From positions 1 to 11,956 of the forward strand of contig SMYQ01000037.1 in assembly GCA_007050885.1 (NCBI GenBank): DNA of 11,956 nucleotides, written 5' to 3'. The number at the start of each line of letters is the position of its first letter. The stretch's first letter is position 1. This DNA is from Candidatus Bathyarchaeota archaeon. Its GTDB lineage: Archaea > Thermoproteota > Bathyarchaeia > 40CM-2-53-6 > RBG-13-38-9. The notes under the pieces are model-generated. The model was not told the DNA's origin. It did no database searches and worked only from the letters and a program-made list of their open reading frames with translations. This document shows, in pieces, positions 6,921 through 11,956 of this stretch. A program made the position numbers and the translations under genes.

Positions 6921-7853
6921 TTAATCCCTCAAAGCTTTCTTTGTAAGCTTTAGAAAAACGTCTTCCAGAGATGCTTGTCTTACAGTAACCTTATCGAAAT
7001 CGCATCTTTTCATTAGTTTAGAAGTCAATTTCTCGGGCTCGGCTGCAAATACATGCACTCTATTCGCGAATTCCTCATATTTGTCTCCATCTTCTGTGAG
7101 GCACTTCATCACTGCTGGAGTATTATTGACTTCCACAACGTGTGAACCTACATGCTTTTGAATAAGTTCCTGGGGGCTTCCCTCTTCGATTATCTTACCA
7201 AGATCCATAATCACCAATCTATCGCACAGCTGTGATGCTTCTTCCATGTACTGGGTCGTAAGGACGACTGTTACGCCTTCTTTCTTCAAGCTTAGAATCT
7301 TGTCCCAAATCATATGCCTGGCTTGAGGGTCTAATCCTGTTGTAGGTTCATCTAGAATCAAAATTCTTGGTTTATTTATCAGAGCGCGTGCCAAAATCAG
7401 TCTTCTTTTCATTCCTCCAGATAATTTATCTATAATCATATCTTTCTTTTCGTTTAGTTGAACGAAATCTAACTGTTCAAATGATCTACGTTCAGCCTCT
7501 TCTTCAGATATATTGTAATATCTAGCATAAACAAGGAGATTTTTTAAAACAGAGAAATCAGGATCAAGATTATTCTCTTGAGGAACAATTCCCAGGATAT
7601 CTTTTACGGATCTAGAATCTTCTTCCACGTCTATCCCGTTGACTATTAACCTTCCTGAAGTCTTAGGTGATACACATTGTATCATCTTCATAGTAGTAGT
7701 TTTTCCAGCACCATTTGGACCCAGAAATCCAAAAATCTCATTCCGATTAATTTGAAAATTGATGTGGTCTACTGCTAAAAAGTCGTCAAATTGTTTCGTC
7801 AAATCTTCAGCAGAAATTGCAATAGGCATATTCGATATTAAGGATTTTTTCAT
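6921..7853 (-). CDS. ABC-2 exporter ATP-binding protein (DrrA/NodI-like)
   Basis: This 310-residue ATPase has Walker A GPNGAGKTT (45-53), Q-loop PQ (91-92), signature LSGGM (144-148), Walker B RILILDEP and the D-loop GLDPQ. The switch-loop position has Gln201 (TTQYMEEA) where most ABC ATPases have His. As I recall, DrrA-type drug-resistance ATPases also have Gln here, so I take it as a subfamily mark rather than a defect. About 80 residues after the nucleotide-binding domain form the C-terminal extension usual in this subfamily, ending QASLEDVFLKLT. It pairs with the downstream permease. The first ATG (7851-7853) is used here. An in-frame ATG eight codons later (MPIAISAEDL) is also possible, and neither has a clear SD. 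The gene is transcribed divergently from the reductase gene at 8019. Confidence 0.92.
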   Translation of the reverse strand: MKKSLISNMPIAISAEDLTKQFDDFLAVDHINFQINRNEIFGFLGPNGAGKTTTMKMIQCVSPKTSGRLIVNGIDVEEDSRSVKDILGIVPQENNLDPDFSVLKNLLVYARYYNISEEEAERRSFEQLDFVQLNEKKDMIIDKLSGGMKRRLILARALINKPRILILDEPTTGLDPQARHMIWDKILSLKKEGVTVVLTTQYMEEASQLCDRLVIMDLGKIIEEGSPQELIQKHVGSHVVEVNNTPAVMKCLTEDGDKYEEFANRVHVFAAEPEKLTSKLMKRCDFDKVTVRQASLEDVFLKLTKKALRD

Positions 7854-7923
7854 TTAAAGGGATTTTCTCAAAGTTCGGTAATCGCTTAGTATCTTGATTA
7901 TTTTCTCCAACTTGAACGATTTT

Positions 7924-7935
7924 AGCGTACGCGCT
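7924..7935. repeat. CG-rich intergenic palindrome, copy 3
   Basis: AGCGTACGCGCT has AGCG/CGCT arms and contains the perfect palindrome GCGTACGC. It lies in the 165-base gap between the divergent ABC ATPase and reductase genes, upstream of the reductase TATA box. Confidence 0.4.
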
Positions 7936-7961
7936 TTGAACATTATTTGTAACAGGAAATT

Positions 7962-7969
7962 GTTATATG
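7962..7969 (+). promoter_or_regulatory. TATA box for the FTR-like / thioredoxin-like pair
   Basis: GTTATATGA-type sequence about 54 bases ahead of ATG 8019 would give a leader of roughly 30 nt. The assignment is weak because the whole stretch is AT-rich. Confidence 0.3.
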
Positions 7970-8018
7970 ATATGAAAATATGGCAATAAAAACATCAGGA
8001 TAGATTTCATAATTAATC

Positions 8019-8477
8019 ATGAGGTGTTCAGGTTTGCGAGGTAAAGCATTCTATAGATGTACGGTATGCAATGATATCCACTACGGTAACATCGCACCAA
8101 AAATATGTCCTACATGTAGCTCAAAGGATGCTTATGTTCATATTGCAGAAAGAGAAGCAAGGGTAATACTAAAATTTCTTAAGATAGAAGAAGGAAAAAA
8201 ATTCAATGAGAATGAAGTTTTAAAGACATTTGAGGATTTCACAAAGTCAAAAGACTTCACTTTAAATGCAGATAAAGAACGTATCAAGTTAATTGTTCAA
8301 GGTGTTCTTGAACATGAAGAACAATACGGCCTCAAATACTGCCCTTGTAGAATGACAAGCGGGAACTTTGATGAAGATCTAAGCTTAATATGTCCCTGCA
8401 ACTTTAAAGTTCAAAACAACTGGAAAGAAATAGGAGAGTGCTGGTGTGGCCTCTTCATAAAACGGAAGGAATATTGA
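8019..8477 (+). CDS. Rubredoxin-fused ferredoxin:thioredoxin reductase beta-like protein
   Basis: This 152-residue protein has an N-terminal rubredoxin-like iron site, Cys14-x2-Cys17 and Cys30-x2-Cys33 (YRCTVCNDIHYG, CPTC). A C-terminal ferredoxin:thioredoxin reductase catalytic-chain domain follows, with CPC (108-110), CPC (125-127) and CWC (141-143). FTR beta uses a 4Fe-4S cluster and a nearby disulfide to reduce thioredoxin-fold partners with electrons from ferredoxin. The usual motif is CPC-x16-CPC-x8-CHC. Here the spacings are 14 and 13, and Trp142 replaces the catalytic His. As I recall, a rubredoxin/FTR fusion is known in methanogens as a ferredoxin:disulfide reductase. The last base of its TGA stop is the first base of the next gene, so the thioredoxin-like protein is the likely partner. 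It is cytoplasmic. The first ATG is the only reasonable start, because the rubredoxin motif begins at residue 12. Confidence 0.88.
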   Translation: MRCSGLRGKAFYRCTVCNDIHYGNIAPKICPTCSSKDAYVHIAEREARVILKFLKIEEGKKFNENEVLKTFEDFTKSKDFTLNADKERIKLIVQGVLEHEEQYGLKYCPCRMTSGNFDEDLSLICPCNFKVQNNWKEIGECWCGLFIKRKEY

Positions 8478-8776
8478 TGGCAGAAAAAAAACAAATTATT
8501 ATGTTCTGGGGAAGAAGATGCCCCCACTGTAGAGCAATGGAACCCATTGTACAAAAACTCGAGGAAAAAGAAGGAATAAAATTTGAGAGACTTGAAGTAT
8601 GGGAAAATAAGGAAAATGCTGACAAAATGCGAGCCTTAGCGGATACAATCAAACCTGCATGTGGTGGTTATCTAGGAACTCCAGCCTTCTACGATCCCAA
8701 CAGAAATTCTGCTCTCTGTGGAGAGAAACCTTACGAAACTCTCAAAGATTGGGCCCTTGCAAAAATAGATGAATAA
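8477..8776 (+). CDS. Thioredoxin/glutaredoxin-fold protein with CPHC site
   Basis: This 99-residue protein begins with a beta strand (KQIIMFWGRR) leading into the redox site Cys15-Pro-His-Cys18. A long helix, a second strand and the cis-proline loop GTPAF (Pro69) follow, all as in the thioredoxin fold. CPHC is the DsbA-type site and favours a fairly oxidising disulfide. Two more cysteines (62 and 81) flank the cis-Pro loop. There is no signal peptide, so it acts in the cytoplasm. I chose ATG 8477 because it overlaps the upstream TGA (TGATG) and has GGAAGGA at 8463-8469 as an SD. An in-frame ATG at 8438 would add 13 unrelated residues inside the reductase gene. It is likely the electron acceptor of the FTR-like protein. 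Confidence 0.88.
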   Translation: MAEKKQIIMFWGRRCPHCRAMEPIVQKLEEKEGIKFERLEVWENKENADKMRALADTIKPACGGYLGTPAFYDPNRNSALCGEKPYETLKDWALAKIDE

Positions 8777-8809
8777 ATTATTGCTAATTACGTCTGTGGA
8801 ATAACATTT

Positions 8810-9061
8810 CTAATTCTTGCGTATACGCGAAGCAATTCTTTTCTTGAAGATAAGCGATAGCCCCAAACCCAACAACAGAAATGCGACACTTATCGCCATT
8901 GATTCATCCCCCCATAACTGGGCGGCAAATTGGGAGGGAGTAGCCAATAGATGAATAAGCCCATGAAGATCAACATTAATTTCTTCATCTATTAGCTGAA
9001 CATTAACAACATCTGGTATTTGGGATAAGCCACGTACAATCAGTAGTGAAGATAAGGCCAT
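8810..9061 (-). CDS. Small membrane protein, unknown; probably longer at the N-terminus
   Basis: From the first ATG this is 83 residues, with a hydrophobic start (MALSSLLIV), a polar loop of about 45 residues containing DVVNVQLIDEEINVDLHG, a second hydrophobic segment (AISVAFLLLGLGLSLIF) and a basic tail. I do not recognise the family. The frame stays open upstream to a TGA at 9137-9139 and reads as a good membrane-protein start, EKRSFWATLFGFLLIC, completing the first helix. No ATG, GTG or TTG lies in that extension. A CTG at 9128-9130 would give a protein beginning M-SNVEIFEKRSF, about 23 residues longer. So either a rare start codon is used or the true start has been changed. It is the last of three small minus-strand ORFs. 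Confidence 0.6.
   Translation of the reverse strand: MALSSLLIVRGLSQIPDVVNVQLIDEEINVDLHGLIHLLATPSQFAAQLWGDESMAISVAFLLLGLGLSLIFKKRIASRIRKN
8819..8828. repeat. CG-rich palindrome, copy 4
   Basis: GCGTATACGC is a perfect 10-base palindrome. It overlaps the last codons of the small membrane protein gene, so it is less clearly an independent element than copies 1 to 3. Confidence 0.3.
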
Positions 9062-9277
9062 GCATATTAGGAGAAAACCGAATAGTGTAGCCCAGAAACT
9101 TCTCTTTTCAAAAATCTCAACATTGCTCAGAGAATATCACTTCTAGCTTGAATTTTTGCTTATTGGATTCAACCTATAGGAATTTCAAGTTATTAATACT
9201 TAGATGTTGATTTTGTAAACACTCGAAATTGTGCTACTAAGCATGCATTCATAAATAAACTGATATTTTTTATCTAT

Positions 9278-9325
9278 CTATTTTTTCTTTTTCTTGGGTT
9301 TCTTAACTTGTCTTGGTTTTCCCAT
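9278..9325 (-). CDS. 15-residue lysine-rich micro-ORF (MGKPRQVKKPKKKKK)
   Basis: On the minus strand, GTGAGGTGA (complement of 9331-9339) is a near-perfect archaeal SD five bases ahead of an ATG. The ATG opens a 14-codon run that ends at TAG, encoding MGKPRQVKKPKKKKK. Nine of its fifteen residues are Lys or Arg. It lies 51 bases past the stop of the DUF5654-like gene on the same strand and may be co-transcribed with it. Few other genes here have so strong an SD, which argues that this is translated and not chance. I do not recognise the peptide. A nucleic-acid or ribosome-binding basic peptide is a guess, and a translation-based regulatory leader for the next gene is another. It is the only clear item in the gene-poor stretch 9062-9376. 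Confidence 0.45.
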   Translation of the reverse strand: MGKPRQVKKPKKKKK

Positions 9326-9376
9326 AACTATCACCTCACATATTCTTTTCGACTACTATTTGTATCCCAGTGTTTA

Positions 9377-9640
9377 TTATTGTTCTTGTGTTTTTTTTAT
9401 TTGTTTTAACATTTTATCTGCTTGTCTTTCGGTTCTTAAAATGACATAAATCATGACAACGACTAGAATTGTCGCTAGAATAGCTGTTATTAATTTTACA
9501 AATAACTCTTCACCTGGCGGCACTATCACTTCAATGAATTCCTCTATTACATCTTTCCAAAAAAATGCGACAACAAGAGTAAAACCGTATATAACCGCCT
9601 GTTCAATCCTAAATCTGATATTCTGGTTAGACAAAGCCAT
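9377..9640 (-). CDS. DUF5654-like small membrane protein
   Basis: This 87-residue protein has two membrane segments, about residues 16-28 (VIYGFTLVVAFFW) and 48-69 (VKLITAILATILVVVMIYVIL). An acidic loop with VPPGEE joins them, and the tail is charged (RTERQADKMLKQIKK). The pattern of a first helix ending in a Trp, then an acidic amphipathic stretch, a Pro-rich turn and a second helix with a TILVV motif resembles the archaeal DUF5654 family, whose function is unknown to me. The match is from memory of the pattern, so it is moderate. Both the start and the divergent LemA gene draw on the AT-rich gap 9641-9781, where ATTAAATAG on the minus strand near 9690 could be its TATA box. Confidence 0.7.
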   Translation of the reverse strand: MALSNQNIRFRIEQAVIYGFTLVVAFFWKDVIEEFIEVIVPPGEELFVKLITAILATILVVVMIYVILRTERQADKMLKQIKKTQEQ

Positions 9641-9715
9641 TCAAAAATAAATTACAAATATCAAACCTATTAACTATTTAATCCTCTCACCCATATTAGA
9701 GCTAGCTAGCAATAT

Positions 9716-9724
9716 CATATATAG
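9716..9724 (+). promoter_or_regulatory. TATA box for the LemA gene
   Basis: CATATATAG lies about 62 bases ahead of the TTG start at 9782. This would give a leader of about 35 nt that ends with AAAGG at 9766-9770. A nearby GCTAGCTAGC (9701-9710) is a perfect palindrome in the same divergent promoter region. Confidence 0.4.
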
Positions 9725-9781
9725 ATCATATTTAGATGCTATAATCTACCTTTAGGAAAAAGTAGAAAGGTTGTTAGCATA

Positions 9782-10345
9782 TTGGATTGGACCTATCTTC
9801 TCCCCATAGGGATATTTGTGATTTTTATCGTAGCATTGATCGGCTATTTTGTTTCTATTTATAATAGATTCTTCAGTCTCAAGAATTCTGCAGAAGCAAC
9901 ATTGGGACAAGTCAGAGTGGCTATGAAAAAAAGGTTGGATATGATCGAGCAGCTTGTAGATTCTGTTAAAAGTTATGCAAAATTTGAAAAAGAAGTTTTT
10001 GAAAAGATTACTAGCCTTCGAGCAAAAGCAACTGACGCAGGAGCAGGAGCGCTGAGAGAAGTCGATAAAGCATCGAGAGCCCTTTTTGGAAATATTGTAG
10101 CGGTTGCAGAAAATTATCCAGACCTTAAAACTTCTAATACAGTTACAAGTTTGATGGGATCAGTGAAAGGTATCGAGGATGAAATCGCTCGACAAAGATA
10201 TACCTACAATAATATTGTACAGGAATTTAACATAAAGCAGGATACAATTCCATCAAAATTTGTAGCTCAAATGATAGGACTTACAAAAATGGAATACCTG
10301 CAATTTGAAGAAGAAATAGAGAAACGTCCGAAAATTGAATTTTAA
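9782..10345 (+). CDS. LemA family protein
   Basis: This 187-residue protein has one N-terminal membrane helix (residues 5-25) and then the LemA helical bundle. Typical elements are [41 protein letters not shown] with SLRAKA, and [24 protein letters not shown] takes the place of the usual RxxYNxxVxxYN. LemA proteins are single-pass membrane proteins with a long cytoplasmic or extracytoplasmic coiled bundle. Their molecular role is unsettled. The start is TTG 9782. The next Met lies past the membrane helix, and upstream codons lack ATG or GTG, so TTG is required. AAAGG at 9766-9770 is a possible but distant SD. A zinc-ribbon gene follows 16 bases after the stop and is likely in the same transcript. 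Confidence 0.9.
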   Translation: MDWTYLLPIGIFVIFIVALIGYFVSIYNRFFSLKNSAEATLGQVRVAMKKRLDMIEQLVDSVKSYAKFEKEVFEKITSLRAKATDAGAGALREVDKASRALFGNIVAVAENYPDLKTSNTVTSLMGSVKGIEDEIARQRYTYNNIVQEFNIKQDTIPSKFVAQMIGLTKMEYLQFEEEIEKRPKIEF

Positions 10346-10361
10346 CTAGTTCCGATTCTAA

Positions 10362-10562
10362 GTGTATATTGAGGATCGCGCGCAATTGGAGTGGTTCATC
10401 TCACAAGGTCATTATTGTCATAAATGCAACGAAGAAATCAAGTGTCCCAATTGTGGAAGTATGAAAGTTGAAAATCAAGGTTATGAAGTTTATTTATGTA
10501 GAGAATGTAGTTATCAGCTTAAGCATTTAACAGGTGATAGTCAGACATGCAGGACTATCTGA
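10362..10562 (+). CDS. Small zinc-ribbon protein, unknown function
   Basis: This 66-residue protein starts at GTG 10362. It has three CxxC pairs, Cys19/22 (CHKC), Cys28/31 (CPNC) and Cys46/49 (CREC), plus Cys63. Four of these could make one zinc ribbon (28/31 with 46/49, the PNCGS...LCREC pattern of ribbon proteins), leaving CHKC as half of a second site. There is no membrane segment. The gene sits 16 bases after lemA on the same strand and 27 bases from the end of a convergent gene whose own product ends in a zinc ribbon. I do not recognise a family. The GTG start has no clear SD, so translation may be coupled to lemA. Confidence 0.65.
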   Translation: MYIEDRAQLEWFISQGHYCHKCNEEIKCPNCGSMKVENQGYEVYLCRECSYQLKHLTGDSQTCRTI

Positions 10563-10589
10563 CATTTTATAGAATCTAAAATTAAGTCA

Positions 10590-11956
10590 TCAATCTATGT
10601 GTTTTCCACATGAGGTGCAGTATTCTGTTCCAGGTTTTATTTGTGCTCCACAACCAGGGCAATAACCCGTTGACGGTTGGGTTGCTCTCTGAGTAGGAGT
10701 TCTTCCTCTTCTTAACAGCATCACAATTAGAACAAATATCAAGATCGCTATTATGATTAACATTAGGTTTGAAGGATTCTCAAGGAAGCTAGATGCAGAA
10801 AATCCGCTCTGTCCCGTTTCGCTATCTGGAGAGCTTGGAGCTCCTGTCTTATCTCTTATTGTAAGTTCTGTCGTGGCTGAATGTGTCTTGCCACCTCCAG
10901 ATGCATCTACCGTTACAATGTATGTCGATGTTGGTGTAGATTCCAGAGTATCTATTGTTAGTGTGGCTGAGAATGGTGGTTTACCAGACTCTGGACTGAA
11001 TGTAGGTGTTGCACCGGTTGGAAGACCTGAAGCTCTTAAAGAAATCACTTGATCGAAATTCGCCAATTTATTAACATTCACTGTAAGTGAGACGGACTCT
11101 CCCTGATCACAGTAAACATTTGATGGTGTGATGGATACTGTAAAGTCTGTATGTTCTTCAACTATAAGTTCAGCATTAGCGGTTTTTACAAGTCCCCCCC
11201 CAGTAGCTGTCACAGTCATGGCAGAAACTCCTGCCGATGTCATCGTAGAAGTATCTATTGTGAGAGTAGAAGAGAAGGCTGGAGTTCCTGCATTCTCAGA
11301 AAATTTATACTGAACATTTCCGGGTAATCCGGTAAGGCTTAGACTTACAATTTCAGGAATTCCACTTACCACGCTTACGGCAATTGTATAAGTTACAACA
11401 TCTCCAAGAGAAGCTGTTCGAGTTTGAGGTGAAATTGTTATAGAGTAATCAAATTCAGGAGGTTTTTCCTTTACAATTATTGTACCACCAATCTGATGTG
11501 TTACTCCTTGAGCTGAACCAATAATTATCATAGGATAAGTTCCAGAGGATGTGGAAGGTAAGGTTTGAATTGTTAAGCCTCCCTGCGCCGTTAATTGATA
11601 TGTCATCCCGGGACCTAAACCGCTAACTTGGATGGTTACCGTAGTACCAGAATATGCTATATCACTATAAGTCAAACTTATTTGAAAATTAGCAGGCTGA
11701 CCAGCCTCAACTGTAACAGTTGGAGGTAATAGGTTAATGGTAAAGTCAAATGGTGGAAGGGGTGGCAACTGGTTTGTGGTAAATGTTAAAACTCCACCAG
11801 CATAGGCGATTTTAAGTTTATTGCCAATTATTTGATAGGTTTGAGCCGCCTCAAGAGCAGAGATAAAGGTACTCTCTTGGTTCATAACCTCAGGTGGATT
11901 ACACAGCATCATGGTTGTACCGTCAATTGTAATACTCAAAGAATTTCCAGGACTTA
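10590..11956 (-). CDS. Membrane-anchored Ig-like repeat protein with C-terminal zinc ribbon (N-terminus cut by window edge)
   Basis: The frame is open to the right edge. It reads SPGNSLSITIDGTT across the TTG at 11937-11939, so that codon is not the real start and the N-terminus is missing. At least 449 residues are visible. They hold three Ig-like beta-sandwich repeats of about 95 residues, starting near residues 75, 165 and 265. Each has a I-x-P, a G-(D/E)-x-V, a GLP and an F-S-(S/A)-TLTID-type strand, and ends in an E-L-x-(V/I). A low-complexity linker, a membrane helix (391-409) with RR after it, and a zinc ribbon (Cys427/430 and Cys441/444) follow. Repeats of this type are common in archaeal surface proteins. 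The likely topology is repeats outside and ribbon inside. The ribbon could carry a signal or bind a cytoplasmic partner, which is inference. A run of eight C at 11194-11201 lies within the gene. Confidence 0.85.
   Translation of the reverse strand, partial: SPGNSLSITIDGTTMMLCNPPEVMNQESTFISALEAAQTYQIIGNKLKIAYAGGVLTFTTNQLPPLPPFDFTINLLPPTVTVEAGQPANFQISLTYSDIAYSGTTVTIQVSGLGPGMTYQLTAQGGLTIQTLPSTSSGTYPMIIIGSAQGVTHQIGGTIIVKEKPPEFDYSITISPQTRTASLGDVVTYTIAVSVVSGIPEIVSLSLTGLPGNVQYKFSENAGTPAFSSTLTIDTSTMTSAGVSAMTVTATGGGLVKTANAELIVEEHTDFTVSITPSNVYCDQGESVSLTVNVNKLANFDQVISLRASGLPTGATPTFSPESGKPPFSATLTIDTLESTPTSTYIVTVDASGGGKTHSATTELTIRDKTGAPSSPDSETGQSGFSASSFLENPSNLMLIIIAILIFVLIVMLLRRGRTPTQRATQPSTGYCPGCGAQIKPGTEYCTSCGKHID

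Noticed and set aside
7246..7256. Gln in place of the switch His in the ABC ATPase as a sign of inactivity
   Set aside because: DrrA-type ATPases, as I recall, also carry Gln here, and every other motif is intact.
8438..8476. ATG at 8438 as the start of the thioredoxin-like gene
   Set aside because: It would add 13 residues read out of frame through the reductase's conserved CWC end. ATG 8477 has an SD and a stop/start overlap.
9453..9650. A 65-residue + strand reading frame opposite the DUF5654-like gene
   Set aside because: It is the mirror of a better-supported gene and has low-complexity composition and no recognisable domain.
10753..11313. Two + strand reading frames (99 and 61 codons) within the Ig-repeat gene
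   Set aside because: They lie wholly opposite the repeat-containing frame and their Val/Ser-rich content reflects its codons.
1..11956. CRISPR array, insertion sequence, prophage or known defence system
   Set aside because: I found no regularly spaced repeats, transposase or integrase motifs, or nuclease/helicase pairs on either strand.

Overview
This AT-rich window looks archaeal. Two tRNA genes encode their 3' CCA and are interrupted by several very short introns, some outside the anticodon loop. TATA-like boxes sit about 25-60 bases ahead of several starts, and Shine-Dalgarno (SD) sequences are mostly absent. The protein families (ADP-forming acyl-CoA synthetase, DUF2156, DUF1684, DUF5654, rubredoxin-fused ferredoxin:thioredoxin reductase) also fit an archaeon. 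Multi-intron tRNAs suggest a TACK-type lineage such as Bathyarchaeia or Thermoproteota, but that placement is inference. I see no transposase, integrase, phage gene or CRISPR array.

Left part (1-1301): 1-197 holds nothing I can assign. Next come tRNA-Phe(GAA), best modelled with three introns, a zinc-ribbon DUF1684 protein, and tRNA-Gly(GCC) with two introns. Middle (1416-6131, all + strand): a 910-residue fusion of both halves of an ADP-forming acetyl-CoA synthetase with a C-terminal GNAT acetyltransferase is followed by a histone-deacetylase-family hydrolase with all its zinc-site residues. Together they could make acetyl-CoA, acetylate a target and deacetylate it. A DUF2156 protein follows and shares its CTAG stop with a convergent two-gene ABC-2 exporter on the minus strand (6128-7853).

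Right part (8019-end): a redox pair (rubredoxin/FTR-like reductase and a CPHC thioredoxin-fold protein) overlaps by one base. Next is a minus-strand run of tiny genes: a DUF5654-like membrane protein, a 15-residue lysine-rich micro-ORF behind the best SD in the window, and a small two-helix membrane protein whose coding sequence seems to extend upstream of its first ATG. A LemA protein and a small zinc-ribbon protein then run on the + strand, convergent with a large membrane-anchored protein. That protein has Ig-like repeats outside and a zinc ribbon inside, and it runs off the right edge.

Most worth checking: the tRNA introns, the acetylation/deacetylation pair, the FTR-like protein with Trp in place of the usual catalytic His, the micro-ORF, and a CG-rich palindrome that recurs at gene borders.
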